Shown: positions 25,741 through 34,772, counted from the stretch's first letter. The stretch is DNA of 64,000 bases from Gordonia sp. SID5947 (GCF_009862785.1 NZ_WWHU01000001.1:3286001-3350000), one strand, 5' to 3'. Made by a program: numbers and translations. The notes: generated by a model from the letters alone, not told the origin.

Positions 25741-26078
25741 TTCGACCCGGCACTCCCCGCCTCGACCGGCTTCTGGTTCTCGACCCACGCGAGCATGCCG
25801 CCGCGGACACAGCTGCCCTCGTAGCCCTGCTGCGCGAGGTACTGCAGAACGCGCATCGACCGTCCACTCGAATGACACACCACCAAGAGGTCTGCGTCGA
25901 GGTCGATCTCGTCGATGCGGGCGGGCACATCACCAAGCGGAATGTGCAATGCGCCCCGGACGTGACCGGCAGCCCACTCATCGTCCTCGCGGACATCGAG
26001 CAGGACGCGGTCCACCTCGTCCGTGAAATCGTCCGGCAGCTCCGTGACCGGCACCTGCCGGATGTCGCCCATGCTCAC
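25737..26078 (-). CDS. Single-domain rhodanese-like protein
   Basis: The 113-residue product is one rhodanese domain: LLDVREDDEWAAGHVRGALH and active-site loop CHSSGRS, then GGMLAW near the end. The Cys can carry a persulfide, so sulfur transfer is likely. Two starts are possible (26078 and 26072). It heads the operon with DUF4328 and GDPD; the DnaA-box-rich spacer lies upstream and must hold its promoter. Confidence 0.9.
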   Translation of the reverse strand: MSMGDIRQVPVTELPDDFTDEVDRVLLDVREDDEWAAGHVRGALHIPLGDVPARIDEIDLDADLLVVCHSSGRSMRVLQYLAQQGYEGSCVRGGMLAWVENQKPVEAGSAGSK

Positions 26079-26118
26079 GAATCCATGGTGGCACAGCCGC
26101 CCGGACGGCGGCGCGCCC

Positions 26119-26441
26119 TGTGTACAACCGCCGGGCCTGCAGCCGCACGAGTTGACACGTCCGACACGTTCAAAATGGCGCTATGTAGGTCTGCATATAA
26201 CTATCCACATGCCGGTTTGCGCGAGTCCCCCGACGTGTGCATCGGGCACCATAAAGCTGTGGATGAGACTGTGGAAACTGTGGACAACCAGGCCACACGC
26301 AGCACTGTTGTGTGATGACTACCACATCCGTTGTGATGCGGGTCACCGATCTGGTTGCGCAACGGTTGAGACTATTCGACAACGTGCAGACCCACGTCAC
26401 AGTCAAAGGTTCTTCGCGATCGCTGCTTATCCTGTGGATAA
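26119..26441. promoter_or_regulatory. Spacer with a cluster of DnaA-box-like sites
   Basis: This 387-base spacer (26079-26465) has no convincing gene and is less GC-rich than its surroundings. It holds two perfect DnaA boxes on the reverse strand: TTGTCCACA (26279-26287) and TTATCCACA (26433-26441). Near matches lie at 26119-26127 (TTGTACACA), 26201-26209 (CTATCCACA), 26259-26267 and 26270-26278. The flanking genes are sppA and a rhodanese, not dnaA/dnaN, so this is not a textbook oriC. It also carries the rhodanese promoter. Confidence 0.55.
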
Positions 26442-26465
26442 CTTGGGGAGAGTTGGGGAAAAGTA

Positions 26466-27314
26466 TCAGCGCAGGCGCATACCGGCAGCGCGATCGACGG
26501 CCGTGACGGTTCCGGCGACGGCGCTCTCCATCAACCTGTTCATACTCACCTGACCGCCGACCAGACGGGCGAGAAGAGGCTTGGGTGCCTCGACCACGGT
26601 GATCTCGGCATCCGGGTATCGCTCGGCGATCACCGAACGCATGACCCCGATCCCATCGACGAGACCTACCTCGACGGCGCGGCTACCAACCCAGATGTCG
26701 CCGCTGAACAATTCCGCCTCGGGGGCGCTCAGTCGCTTGCCGCGGCGCTGCCGCACCCACGCGGTGAAGGCCTGGTGCAACTGGGCCTGCAACGCCCTGA
26801 GCCACTCGACATCCTCGGGGCGCTCCGGCGAGAAGGTGTCGAGGCGGGCCTTGTTGTCGCCCGTCGTGTACAACCTGCGCTGCACACCGAACCGCGTCAA
26901 CACGTCGGAGAGACCGAACCCCGACGACACCACCCCGATGGACCCGATCATCGAGGTGTGCGCGGCAAAGATCTCGTCAGCGGCGCACGCGATCCAATAC
27001 CCACCCGACGCCGCGACGTCTTCGCAGAAGGCGATGACGGGGACACCCTTCTCCGCGGACAGCTGACGAATTCGTTCGGCGATGTACTCCGATTGCGCGG
27101 GCGAGCCACCCGGCGAATTGATGACCACCACCACGGCCTTCACGTGTTCGGTGTCGAAGGCGCGCTTCAAGACCGACTCGACGTTGTCGGCGGTCAACCC
27201 GGAACGACCGGGCCCGCCGGTGCCGATCGGCCCGTCGAGACGGACCACGGCCACCCGATCGGCCCGTGACCGCGCCACCCGCTCGGCCACCTTGTTCCAC
27301 GGTCCACGAGTCAT
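26466..27314 (-). CDS. S49-family signal peptide peptidase (SppA/SohB-like)
   Basis: ATG 27314 gives 282 residues, the usual short SppA length. Signatures are VVVINSPGGSPAQSEYIAER, the nucleophile Ser in EDVAASGGYWIACAADEI, and YTTGDNKARLDTF with the general-base Lys. The protein degrades cleaved signal peptides at the membrane; no clear N-terminal helix is visible here, so membrane contact may be peripheral. It is divergent from the VOC gene with a 73-base spacer. Confidence 0.9.
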   Translation of the reverse strand: MTRGPWNKVAERVARSRADRVAVVRLDGPIGTGGPGRSGLTADNVESVLKRAFDTEHVKAVVVVINSPGGSPAQSEYIAERIRQLSAEKGVPVIAFCEDVAASGGYWIACAADEIFAAHTSMIGSIGVVSSGFGLSDVLTRFGVQRRLYTTGDNKARLDTFSPERPEDVEWLRALQAQLHQAFTAWVRQRRGKRLSAPEAELFSGDIWVGSRAVEVGLVDGIGVMRSVIAERYPDAEITVVEAPKPLLARLVGGQVSMNRLMESAVAGTVTAVDRAAGMRLR

Positions 27315-27387
27315 GTGCCGAGTGTAGTGCCACGACTCGATGCCCATCGGGCCCGGCGACGGCGGTTGCGACACTAGACTTTCTCCC

Positions 27388-28140
27388 GTGGAGATCCGAT
27401 GGCTCACCGCATTCCTCGACTTTCCCGCAGAGCAGTTCGGCGCCGAGGTCACGTTCTGGCGGGCGATCGCCGGCAGCACAGTGTCACCGCCGCGTGGCGA
27501 ACACCGCGAGTTCGCCTCGCTGGAACCCTTCAACGGGGATCCGCATCTTCGCGTGCAACGCGTCGACACCGGTTCGGGTGGGATCCACCTCGATTTCCAC
27601 GTCGATGACCCACGATCGGCCTCCGCCGAGGCGATCGCGCTGGGTGCCACCGTGGTCCACGATCACGCCGGTCCGGCCTGCTTGTCATTGGCCTCGCCCG
27701 CCGGTTTCGTCTTCTGCCTGGTCGACTGGCAGGGCGAGTCCGTGCGGTCGCGACCGATCCGGTGGCCTGGTGACACCATCAGCATCATCGACCAGGTGTG
27801 CATCGACATCCCGCACGGGCTCTACGAACGCGAGGTGGCGTTCTGGGCCGAGTTCACCGGCATGCCCACCATGGCGACCAGCCGTCCCGAGCTGCTTCGG
27901 TTACGTCGCGACCGCGCGCTGACCGTCGGCATCCTGTTGCAGCGCAACGATCGGGACGACGATGCGACATATGCCACCGGGCATCTCGATCTCGCTGCCA
28001 CCGCGGTCGAGGACGAGGTCGCACGGCACGAGGACTGGGGCGCACGGGTGGTCGAAGAATTCCCTCGGTGGACGGTGATGTCGGATCCGGTCGGCCGGCG
28101 GTACTGCATCACCGACCGTAACCCCCGCACCGGCGAGTGA
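27388..28140 (+). CDS. Two-domain VOC-family protein
   Basis: The likely start is GTG 27388, opening VEIRWLTAFLDFPAEQFG, giving 250 residues; an in-frame GTG/ATG at 27340 overlaps the divergent promoter. Two VOC halves are visible, each with a 'F..(A/E)..FW' start (GAEVTFWRAIAG, REVAFWAEFTG) and ending in GFVFCLVDW and GRRYCITDR. It is unlike the VOC pair in the T7SS cassette. The substrate is unknown; lyase, dioxygenase or binding roles are possible. It converges on the AlkZ-like gene. Confidence 0.8.
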   Translation: MEIRWLTAFLDFPAEQFGAEVTFWRAIAGSTVSPPRGEHREFASLEPFNGDPHLRVQRVDTGSGGIHLDFHVDDPRSASAEAIALGATVVHDHAGPACLSLASPAGFVFCLVDWQGESVRSRPIRWPGDTISIIDQVCIDIPHGLYEREVAFWAEFTGMPTMATSRPELLRLRRDRALTVGILLQRNDRDDDATYATGHLDLAATAVEDEVARHEDWGARVVEEFPRWTVMSDPVGRRYCITDRNPRTGE

Positions 28141-28141
28141 C

Positions 28142-29212
28142 TCAGGCCTGGGAGTCGCAGAACTGTTGGAGCCGTAGGCATTCGGCGTCGAGCTCAGCGC
28201 GTTCCCGCCGCGTGAGATCGACCATCATGTCAGTGACCACGCGACCGCTCTCGAGACGCCATGAGCCGGCGAGACGGCCGTCGACGAGCACGAATCCCGG
28301 AAACCGGCCGTTCGCGGTGAGAAGTCGGCGATACCGGTCGTCGTCGGCGATCCGACGGCGATCTGCCTGTGCGACAAAGACATTGTCGTACGGGGCGACG
28401 AGACGGACCGGTGCGGGGACATCCGCGTCCACGATGTCGAGACCGTCGAGGTCGAACAGCTGCTCGCCATCCGGGCCGGTCCGGATCACGAGTTCCCAGT
28501 CCGCTTCCATCGCTTCCAGCAGTGGACGCAGGCGGGTACGCCCGCACCACGTCTGGATGCCCTTCACGGTCGCGGGGCCGAAGCCTCGGAGATAGAGCCG
28601 GATCAGGTCTTTGAGGGCCTCGTCGTCGACCACCGCCGGCTCGCCCGGACCGACCCAGTCGTCGAAGAGCTGATAGGTGGGCGCAGCCGAACCCCGCCAG
28701 AGACCGCGGGGTGGCACTTGGACCAGCGGTAAACCACACCTCGCCACCGAGACCAGCGTCGACGGGTCGTCGTCGGGGTGGCGTTGTGCCAGTTCACGAC
28801 CCAGCTCCGCACCCGACATCTCCCGCCCCGCCAGCAGCTCCGCCGCATCGGCCAGCACGTCGGTGGCCGCGGTGCCGGAGAGTCGGCGTTCGTGGATCGC
28901 GACTTCGGTGTGCAGCACCGGTTGCGCGATCGGCCGTATCCAACGCGCATCCTCGGCGTCGATGAGGAAGACCGTCGAGCGCAGCAGCGCCATCCGGACG
29001 ACCTCCCGGTCCACGAGCAGACCGTCGAGCTCCGCCGCATCGAAATCGTTGATACGCGACCACAAACCGAAGAACGGCGCCTTCGGATCCTGGGCCTGCA
29101 GGCCGACGCAACGATCGAGCACCTCGATGGCGTCCTCGTCGACCCGCTCGAGTAGGTGCTGACGTTGCAACAGCGTCCGGTTCCACTGCCCCGGACTGAT
29201 CTCGTCGGCCAC
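28142..29212 (-). CDS. Winged-helix protein of the AlkZ / HTH_42 family
   Basis: The 356-residue product is a tandem winged-helix protein with the family's Gln-x-Gln motif in VGLQAQDPKAPFFGLWSRI. In AlkZ these glutamines take part in unhooking alkylated bases and interstrand crosslinks from DNA. Other recognisable parts are the LRSTVFLIDAEDARW strand and the conserved LVAPYDNVFV...R end. The GTG start lies 3 bases after the msrA stop, so the repair-like protein is co-transcribed with MsrA. Glycosylase activity is inferred from the motif. Confidence 0.82.
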   Translation of the reverse strand: MADEISPGQWNRTLLQRQHLLERVDEDAIEVLDRCVGLQAQDPKAPFFGLWSRINDFDAAELDGLLVDREVVRMALLRSTVFLIDAEDARWIRPIAQPVLHTEVAIHERRLSGTAATDVLADAAELLAGREMSGAELGRELAQRHPDDDPSTLVSVARCGLPLVQVPPRGLWRGSAAPTYQLFDDWVGPGEPAVVDDEALKDLIRLYLRGFGPATVKGIQTWCGRTRLRPLLEAMEADWELVIRTGPDGEQLFDLDGLDIVDADVPAPVRLVAPYDNVFVAQADRRRIADDDRYRRLLTANGRFPGFVLVDGRLAGSWRLESGRVVTDMMVDLTRRERAELDAECLRLQQFCDSQA

Positions 29213-29215
29213 CGA

Positions 29216-29920
29216 TCAGGCGGCCGGGTAGTGCAGACCCGTGGCCGCGTGGCAGCGGTAACCGTGCGGGTTCTTCGCGAGATACTGCTGGTGATAATCC
29301 TCGGCGTAGTAGAACCGGCCGTCACCGGCTTCCGCGAGCGGCTTGATCTCGGTGGTGATCTGGTCCAGCCCCGCATCGGCGAGAACCTTGCCGAACTTCT
29401 CGGCGGTGGCCCTGGCGAGTTCGGCATCGGAGGCCGACAGCGTGTAGATCGCCGACCTGTACTGCGTCCCGACGTCGTTGCCCTGCCGCATCTCCTGGGT
29501 GGGGTCATGGCTCTCCCAGAAGATCTTCAAGATGCCCTCGAGGTCGATGACCGACGGATCGAACACCACCAGAACGGATTCGGTGTGCCCGGTGCGCGCG
29601 GTGCACACCTCCTCGTAGGAGGGATTCGACGTGTGGCCACCCGCATAGCCGACCGCCGTCGTGTAGACACCCGGTACCTGCCAGAAGATCTCCTCGACAC
29701 CCCAGAAACATCCGCCGGCGAGGACCACGGCCGAGAGTCCGTCACCGAACTCACCGATCCCGTTGTGGTGCGGGTCGGTGGCACCCTTCATCGGGTGGTG
29801 CAGGAGAAGATGCTCGGCCGCGACCGGCACCGCGGCCTCACGGCCCGGCAGCGCCTGATCGGCCGCGACGAGCTGACGCTTGTGGGAGTGTCCGGAAAGT
29901 AGCTGGTCAAGCCATGACAT
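29216..29920 (-). CDS. msrA: Peptide-methionine (S)-S-oxide reductase MsrA
   Basis: The 234-residue product has the MsrA active site GGCFWGVEEIFW, then GYAGGHTSNPSYEEVC, GHTESVLVVFD and the C-terminal EDYHQQYLAKNPHGYRCH with recycling Cys. It reduces S-methionine sulfoxide in proteins. The 60-residue N-terminal extension (HKRQLVAADQALPGRE) is the usual one for the long actinobacterial MsrA. It is followed by the AlkZ-like gene and divergent from the 50-residue membrane protein. Confidence 0.96.
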   Translation of the reverse strand: MSWLDQLLSGHSHKRQLVAADQALPGREAAVPVAAEHLLLHHPMKGATDPHHNGIGEFGDGLSAVVLAGGCFWGVEEIFWQVPGVYTTAVGYAGGHTSNPSYEEVCTARTGHTESVLVVFDPSVIDLEGILKIFWESHDPTQEMRQGNDVGTQYRSAIYTLSASDAELARATAEKFGKVLADAGLDQITTEIKPLAEAGDGRFYYAEDYHQQYLAKNPHGYRCHAATGLHYPAA

Positions 29921-30002
29921 GCCCCGATCCTACGCTCGCCGGGGCAACTGTCGGAGTTGATGTATGGCTGACGGTCTGCCTATCATGACCGACTATCGGG
30001 TG

Positions 30003-30018
30003 TGTGACCATAGTCACT
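30003..30018. promoter_or_regulatory. Candidate CRP/GlxR box
   Basis: TGTGACCATAGTCACT matches the cyclic-AMP receptor consensus TGTGA-N6-TCACA with one mismatch. The inner GTGAC/GTCAC is a perfect inverted repeat. It lies in the 165-base divergent spacer between msrA and the 50-residue protein, 68 bases before the latter's start. Confidence 0.45.
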
Positions 30019-30085
30019 ACAGGTCACTGCCTGGCGGTCCAGCCCCGCGGCTTTTGCCCGCGACCAGTGACGAGGAAGGGTTTCG

Positions 30086-30238
30086 ATGGCAACGCACGCG
30101 AGCACGGAACTCCGTCGAGCGATCAGCCGTCGGCCCGCGGCGCCGAGGGCGACGTACGACGTCCGCTCCGCGTGTTTCGGTACCGCGGTGAGCATTGCCG
30201 GACTCATCGCATTGCTCGTCGTTCTGATCCTCATCTGA
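30086..30238 (+). CDS. 50-residue single-pass membrane protein
   Basis: ATG 30086 follows GAGGAAGGG at 5 bases. The product has a basic, soluble first half (ATHASTELRRAISRRPAAPR) and ends in one hydrophobic helix (VSIAGLIALLVVLILI) that reaches the last residue, so it is tail-anchored with its basic part in the cytosol. It lies between a CRP-like site and sodA (183 bases before it). No family is recognised; codon use and ribosome site argue it is real. Confidence 0.6.
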   Translation: MATHASTELRRAISRRPAAPRATYDVRSACFGTAVSIAGLIALLVVLILI

Positions 30239-30421
30239 ACAGCTGGTCCGCACCGGATCTCACCATCGAGAACTTCAACCGCACTTGAAGTGGATTCACC
30301 CGCAATGTTTGCAATCCCCCATGCAGTGGGTAAGGGTGGAAGTACCCGCGTGACCGACGCCAGACGTCGCAGCTTTTCACGCGCACAGTGAGAAACGCAC
30401 AGCACCTCAGAGAGGAAAATC

Positions 30422-31051
30422 GTGGCTGAATACACCTTGCCGGATCTCCCGTACGATTACGCGGCGCTCGAGCCGCACATCTCCGGCAGGATCATGGAGC
30501 TCCATCACGACAAGCACCACGCCACCTACGTCAAGGGCGCCAACACCACACTGGAGAAGCTCGCCTCGGCTCGCGAGGACGGCACCATCGCCGACAAGGT
30601 GTACGGCCTGTCGTCCACCCTGGCGTTCCACCTCGGTGGCCACACGAACCACTCGATCTTCTGGAAGAACTTGTCCCCCAACGGTGGCGACAAGCCCGAG
30701 GGCGATCTCGCAGCGGCCATCGATGATCAGTTCGGCAGCTTCGACAAGTTCCAGGCGCACTTCACCGCGGCCGCCACCACGCTGCAGGGCAGCGGCTGGG
30801 CGATCCTCGGCTACGACACCATCGGTGGCAAACTGATCATCCTGCAGCTGACCGATCAGAGCGGCAACATCCCTGCGGCGATCATCCCGGTCGTCATGCT
30901 GGACATGTGGGAGCACGCCTTCTACCTCGACTACCAGAACGTGAAGCCGGACTACGTCAAGGCCTGGTGGAACGTGGTCAACTGGGCCGACGCGGCCGAG
31001 CGTTTCGCGACGGCCTCGAGCAAGGGTGCGGGCCTCATCGTCCCTGCCTGA
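30422..31051 (+). CDS. sodA: Superoxide dismutase, Fe/Mn family
   Basis: The GTG start has GAGAGGAAAA upstream. The 209-residue product has the four metal ligands in the expected settings: [23 protein letters not shown], and [15 protein letters not shown] (Asp and His). No Sec signal is present, although the mycobacterial homologue is found outside the cell. The metal (Fe or Mn) cannot be decided safely. A strong terminator follows, so it is probably monocistronic. Confidence 0.97.
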   Translation: MAEYTLPDLPYDYAALEPHISGRIMELHHDKHHATYVKGANTTLEKLASAREDGTIADKVYGLSSTLAFHLGGHTNHSIFWKNLSPNGGDKPEGDLAAAIDDQFGSFDKFQAHFTAAATTLQGSGWAILGYDTIGGKLIILQLTDQSGNIPAAIIPVVMLDMWEHAFYLDYQNVKPDYVKAWWNVVNWADAAERFATASSKGAGLIVPA

Positions 31052-31070
31052 GCGGTCCTGTCCGACAGAA

Positions 31071-31107
31071 GTTGCCGCCCGACTCGCAAGACGAGTCGGG
31101 CGGCAAC
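31071..31107. terminator. Strong hairpin terminator after sodA
   Basis: GTTGCCGCCCGACTCG (31071-31086) pairs perfectly with CGAGTCGGGCGGCAAC (31092-31107), a 16-bp stem with a 5-base loop, followed by TCTTGTG. It lies 19 bases after the sodA stop and also faces the converging ecfT gene. Confidence 0.9.
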
Positions 31108-31180
31108 TCTTGTGCGGGCTGCTGTTCGTTCACAACGGCGGCCCCTGAGCAGCCTGCGAGGACGCGTCACGAAGGGCGGG

Positions 31181-31930
31181 TCAGAGCAGGATCGTCGCGA
31201 CGATCGCACCGGCACAAGCGATTCCGATGACGACGAGCACCACCACGTCGCGGGCCCCCGGCCTCGAGGGGTAAGCGGTGAGACGTCCGGTGCCCCCGCG
31301 CGCGGTGATCGCCTCGGCCATCTCCGCACTGCGACGTAGCGCGCTCGACATCGCCGCCGTGATCATGTCCACCACACCCATTTCCGCGGCCGGATGCCCA
31401 CTGCGTGAGGGTGCGGACGGACGGAGGCGATGGGCGGCCCGCAGCATCCGCAATTCGTCGATGAGCAACGGCAGACCGCGTAGGCACAACGCGATCGCCA
31501 CCGCCCACTCGTCGACGGGGAGACGCAGAATCCGCAGTGGCCGCATCAAAGTCGCGATCGCGGGCGCCACCTCGGCCATCGGCGTCGTCCAGATCACCAG
31601 GATCGAACTCGCGACCAGCACCAGCCCCAGCGTGACGGCACGCAGATAGACCACGAGCGCAGAGGGGCCGAACGTCAGGTTCAGTGCGCCGCCGGCGATG
31701 ATCAGGCCCCAGAACCACCAGGGCGGACGGGGAATCGCGCCGATCGGGATGCCTGCGGTGATGGCCGTCAGCAGCACCACCGCGGCGACGAGCCCGAGCG
31801 CAGGCCACGACGGCAGCACCCAGGTCATCACGCCCAGCGCCATCACGACGATCAGCTTGGTGCCCGCCCACAGGCGGTGGATCAGCGAATCACCCGGCAC
31901 CTGCCGGAGCGGGACTGTCTGGACGCTCAT
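31181..31930 (-). CDS. EcfT, transmembrane subunit of an ECF-type transporter
   Basis: The 249-residue product has about five hydrophobic helices and the EcfT coupling motif near the end of its cytosolic loop (AEAITARGGTGR, the A-x-x-ARG type). EcfT links the ATPases to the substrate-binding S component in vitamin and metal uptake. The ATG overlaps the stop of the ATPase gene (ATGA). The pair corresponds in layout to Rv2325c-Rv2326c. Confidence 0.87.
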   Translation of the reverse strand: MSVQTVPLRQVPGDSLIHRLWAGTKLIVVMALGVMTWVLPSWPALGLVAAVVLLTAITAGIPIGAIPRPPWWFWGLIIAGGALNLTFGPSALVVYLRAVTLGLVLVASSILVIWTTPMAEVAPAIATLMRPLRILRLPVDEWAVAIALCLRGLPLLIDELRMLRAAHRLRPSAPSRSGHPAAEMGVVDMITAAMSSALRRSAEMAEAITARGGTGRLTAYPSRPGARDVVVLVVIGIACAGAIVATILL

Positions 31931-34011
31931 TCGGACACCTCCGGTGACGCGGGCTGGAAGTCGGGGGTCCCCGGTGTCGTCGACGGTTCGGACAGCGTTG
32001 TCAGCGTGCCGTCGGTGAGTGTGACCCGGCGGTTCACCACCGCATCGAGGTCGGTCAGGTCGTGGGAGATGATCACGATGGTCAGTCCGTCGGAGCGCAG
32101 GCGGGCGAGCATCGCGACGATCTCGGTGCGCGCGTACGGATCCACGCCGGCAAGCGGTTCGTCGAGGATGAGGACCTTGGGGCGCCGCGCGACGAGTCCG
32201 GCGAGTACCACCCGGCGCATCTGACCACCGCTGAGCGAATCGATCCGCCGGGCCGCCATCTCACGCGGCAAACCCACCGATTCGAGGACCCGCGCGACCT
32301 CCGCGGTTCCGACCTCGATACCGCCCGCGGCCATGATCTCGTCGCCGACGGTCTGCTTCTGCAACTGCAACCGGGCGTGCTGGAAGGCCAGGGCGACGTC
32401 GCCGACCTGACCTGTCACCGGCTTGCCGCGCAGGTCGGCGGTGCCGGAGGTGGGGGCGATGAGCCCGGCCATGATCCAGGCGAGTGTCGTCTTGCCCGAA
32501 CCATTTCCGCCGACCACGAGCACGCCGTCGCCCCGATACACCGTCAGCGACACGTCGTGCAGCGCTTTGACCTGCCAGGGCGAGCCCGGCAGGTAGGTGT
32601 GCGCGACACGGTCGAGTACCAGCAGCGGCTCGCCGGTCGCCATCCCGGCCCCACTGTCGAACATCGTCGGCACGACAGGCTCTTCGACGGATCCGGGCCG
32701 CGGCACCCACTGTGGCGGATGGTCGATGACCCGTCCGAGGTGCAGGTGGACGACGCGGTCGGCGGCCGCGGCCTCCGCGCCGCGATGGGTGATGAGCACG
32801 ACCGTCATCCCCCGCCGGGACGGGAGGTCGGCGAGGAGTGCGAGGAGTTCGTCGCGGCCGGTGGGATCGACCATCGAGGTCACCTCGTCGGCGATCAAGA
32901 GGGCGGGCTCGCGCGCGAGGGCCGCGGCGACGGCCAGGCGCTGTTGTTGTCCGCCGGACAGATCTGACGTCTCGCGCCCACCGAGTCCCTCGAGTCCGAC
33001 CTCGGCGAGCAGCCCTTCCACGTCGACGTCGACGCCGGCCGGTAGGCCCCACACCACGTCGTCGGCGACGCGCGAGCCGAGCATCTGGGTCTCGGGACGC
33101 TGCAGCACCATCGCGGTGCCGCCGTGCCGACCCAGACCGGCCGCACCGGGGCGGGTGACGACACCCGACGTCGGCGACCGGCCGGCCAGGATCTTCGCGA
33201 GCGTCGACTTGCCGGACCCGTTGGCGCCCACCACTGCGACGAACTCGCCCGGCACCAAAGTCAGGTGGATGTCGTCGAGGACCTGCGGCATCCGCGGCCC
33301 GTACCGGAATCCCACACCCGCCATCGACAGGGGCAGCGGTCCGACCGGCGCATCGTCGTCTGCGACATCGCCGGCGTCGAGTGTGTCCTCACTCGGGATG
33401 TCTGCGAGCCGTCCGACGACACCACCGAGCAGCCACCACGCCACCGCGAGCGAGAGCGCGGTGCCCAGGGCACCCGACACCCACATCCAGATCCACCACT
33501 GGTCGACCATGCTGTCGCCCAGCGACTCGACGGTATCGGCGAGCCCGGACAGTGCCGGGAAGTTGTCGAGGAGCTTCACCAGTCCGCCGATGGTGTTGCC
33601 GAGCGCCTCGAGGGCCAGTGTCCGCAACGGCACGAGGACCAGCAACAGGAGTACCGACAGACCTCCGATGATCGGGGCCGCGATCAGGCTTGCCAGGGTG
33701 ATGGTCCCGAGGCCCCGGCCGCGACGTTTCGTGTCGCCGACGATGCCGCCGACCAGCGCCGAGCCCAGGACGGTCGCGGCGGCGCCGGTGCCCGCCATCG
33801 CGAAGCTCACGCCGGTGGCCGCCACCGATGCCGCGATCAGCGCCCGCGGACGTGTGCGTGCGGCGACCAGCGCCAACGGGACCGGGGCCAGCAGGCCGAC
33901 CGCGGTCGCCAGTGGCACCACGGATGCGACCACGATCGCCGCGACGGTCAGTCCACCGAAGATGGCTACCGATGCCATCTCCATGGGACGCAGCGGGGCG
34001 GAATTTCTCAC
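31927..34011 (-). CDS. Fused ECF transporter: membrane domain plus two EcfA ATPases
   Basis: GTG 34011 gives 694 residues, close to the Rv2326c length; ATG 33984 is an alternative. Residues 1-220 have six or so membrane helices of the S-component/DUF2232 type. Two ABC ATPase domains follow, with Walker A GANGSGKST and GGNGSGKTT and signatures LSGGQQQRLAVA and LSGGQMRRVVLA. In the first ATPase the Walker B end reads LLIADEV; in the second VLILDEP, both with catalytic Glu. With EcfT it makes a whole ECF importer in two genes. The substrate is not evident. Confidence 0.88.
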   Translation of the reverse strand: MRNSAPLRPMEMASVAIFGGLTVAAIVVASVVPLATAVGLLAPVPLALVAARTRPRALIAASVAATGVSFAMAGTGAAATVLGSALVGGIVGDTKRRGRGLGTITLASLIAAPIIGGLSVLLLLVLVPLRTLALEALGNTIGGLVKLLDNFPALSGLADTVESLGDSMVDQWWIWMWVSGALGTALSLAVAWWLLGGVVGRLADIPSEDTLDAGDVADDDAPVGPLPLSMAGVGFRYGPRMPQVLDDIHLTLVPGEFVAVVGANGSGKSTLAKILAGRSPTSGVVTRPGAAGLGRHGGTAMVLQRPETQMLGSRVADDVVWGLPAGVDVDVEGLLAEVGLEGLGGRETSDLSGGQQQRLAVAAALAREPALLIADEVTSMVDPTGRDELLALLADLPSRRGMTVVLITHRGAEAAAADRVVHLHLGRVIDHPPQWVPRPGSVEEPVVPTMFDSGAGMATGEPLLVLDRVAHTYLPGSPWQVKALHDVSLTVYRGDGVLVVGGNGSGKTTLAWIMAGLIAPTSGTADLRGKPVTGQVGDVALAFQHARLQLQKQTVGDEIMAAGGIEVGTAEVARVLESVGLPREMAARRIDSLSGGQMRRVVLAGLVARRPKVLILDEPLAGVDPYARTEIVAMLARLRSDGLTIVIISHDLTDLDAVVNRRVTLTDGTLTTLSEPSTTPGTPDFQPASPEVSE

Positions 34012-34247
34012 CCGTCCAGTGTGCCTGTTCCCGCAGGCTCGCCGGTGTGGCGGCGGCCATATCGCGACGCGGTGGCTCGGGTGGTCCCCGGCTGACACCC
34101 GCTCGGCGTCGACGGCGTGTAAAAGAACCGTCACAACAGTCGTGTTCGAGTTGTCTGCGCGGCACCGCGGGTGGATATTTCTTCCACAGGATCTCCGCGC
34201 TCAGGTCCGAGTCCGGCGATCCGCCCTGTGGACGAGGGAGAACAGCG

Positions 34248-34772
34248 ATGACCACATCAATCCCGATCGGCCTCACGCCGTTTCACTTCGACGGGGAGCT
34301 CAACGGGATCCTGATCTCGGGTCGCTGGCCCGAATCCACGCTCGAGTGGACGCAGACACTCGTCGCCTCCGTGCGCATCGCCTGTCGCCCGGGTTTTCTG
34401 CCGACCACCACCATCTTCGGAGTGGTCGAAGAACGTCCCGACGACGCCGAACCCGACGCGGTCGGCATGATGCTCGCGGTCGGCAACGTGATCGACGACA
34501 GTTTCGTGGAGGCGGGCCGATTCCTCACCAATCCGCCTGCCCTGGTCATGCTGCATCCGCCGTCGCAGACCCGACCGTCGCTGCCGGAATGTGCCGACGT
34601 CGCGTCGGGATGCGTTCTGCTGCCCGGGCTGCCCGAGCTCGGACTCGAGCACCGGGCCGGCTGGGCCGAGGCGGAAGCGGACGGGACGGTTGTCACATTG
34701 CGCAACCAAGTCGGCATAGATCCCAACTCCGACCCCGACACCGCAGTACTCGCCATGTTGCTGGCCGCCTGA
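34248..34772 (+). CDS. Hypothetical soluble protein, 174 aa
   Basis: ATG 34248 has GAGGGAG 7 bases upstream. The product is mixed alpha/beta with no signal or membrane helix (ITTFGVVEERPDDAEP-like and VTLRNQVGIDPNSDPDTAVL patterns). Two runs resemble conserved strands (PFHFDGELNGILISGRW, SGCVLLPGLPELGLEHR). I do not recognise the family. It is divergent from the ECF operon and followed by a 114-base spacer before the GDT1-like gene. Confidence 0.7.
   Translation: MTTSIPIGLTPFHFDGELNGILISGRWPESTLEWTQTLVASVRIACRPGFLPTTTIFGVVEERPDDAEPDAVGMMLAVGNVIDDSFVEAGRFLTNPPALVMLHPPSQTRPSLPECADVASGCVLLPGLPELGLEHRAGWAEAEADGTVVTLRNQVGIDPNSDPDTAVLAMLLAA

Noticed and set aside
26119..26441. Chromosomal origin (oriC)
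   Set aside because: DnaA boxes are present, but dnaA and dnaN do not flank the region, and the sites are fewer and less regular than in known actinobacterial origins.
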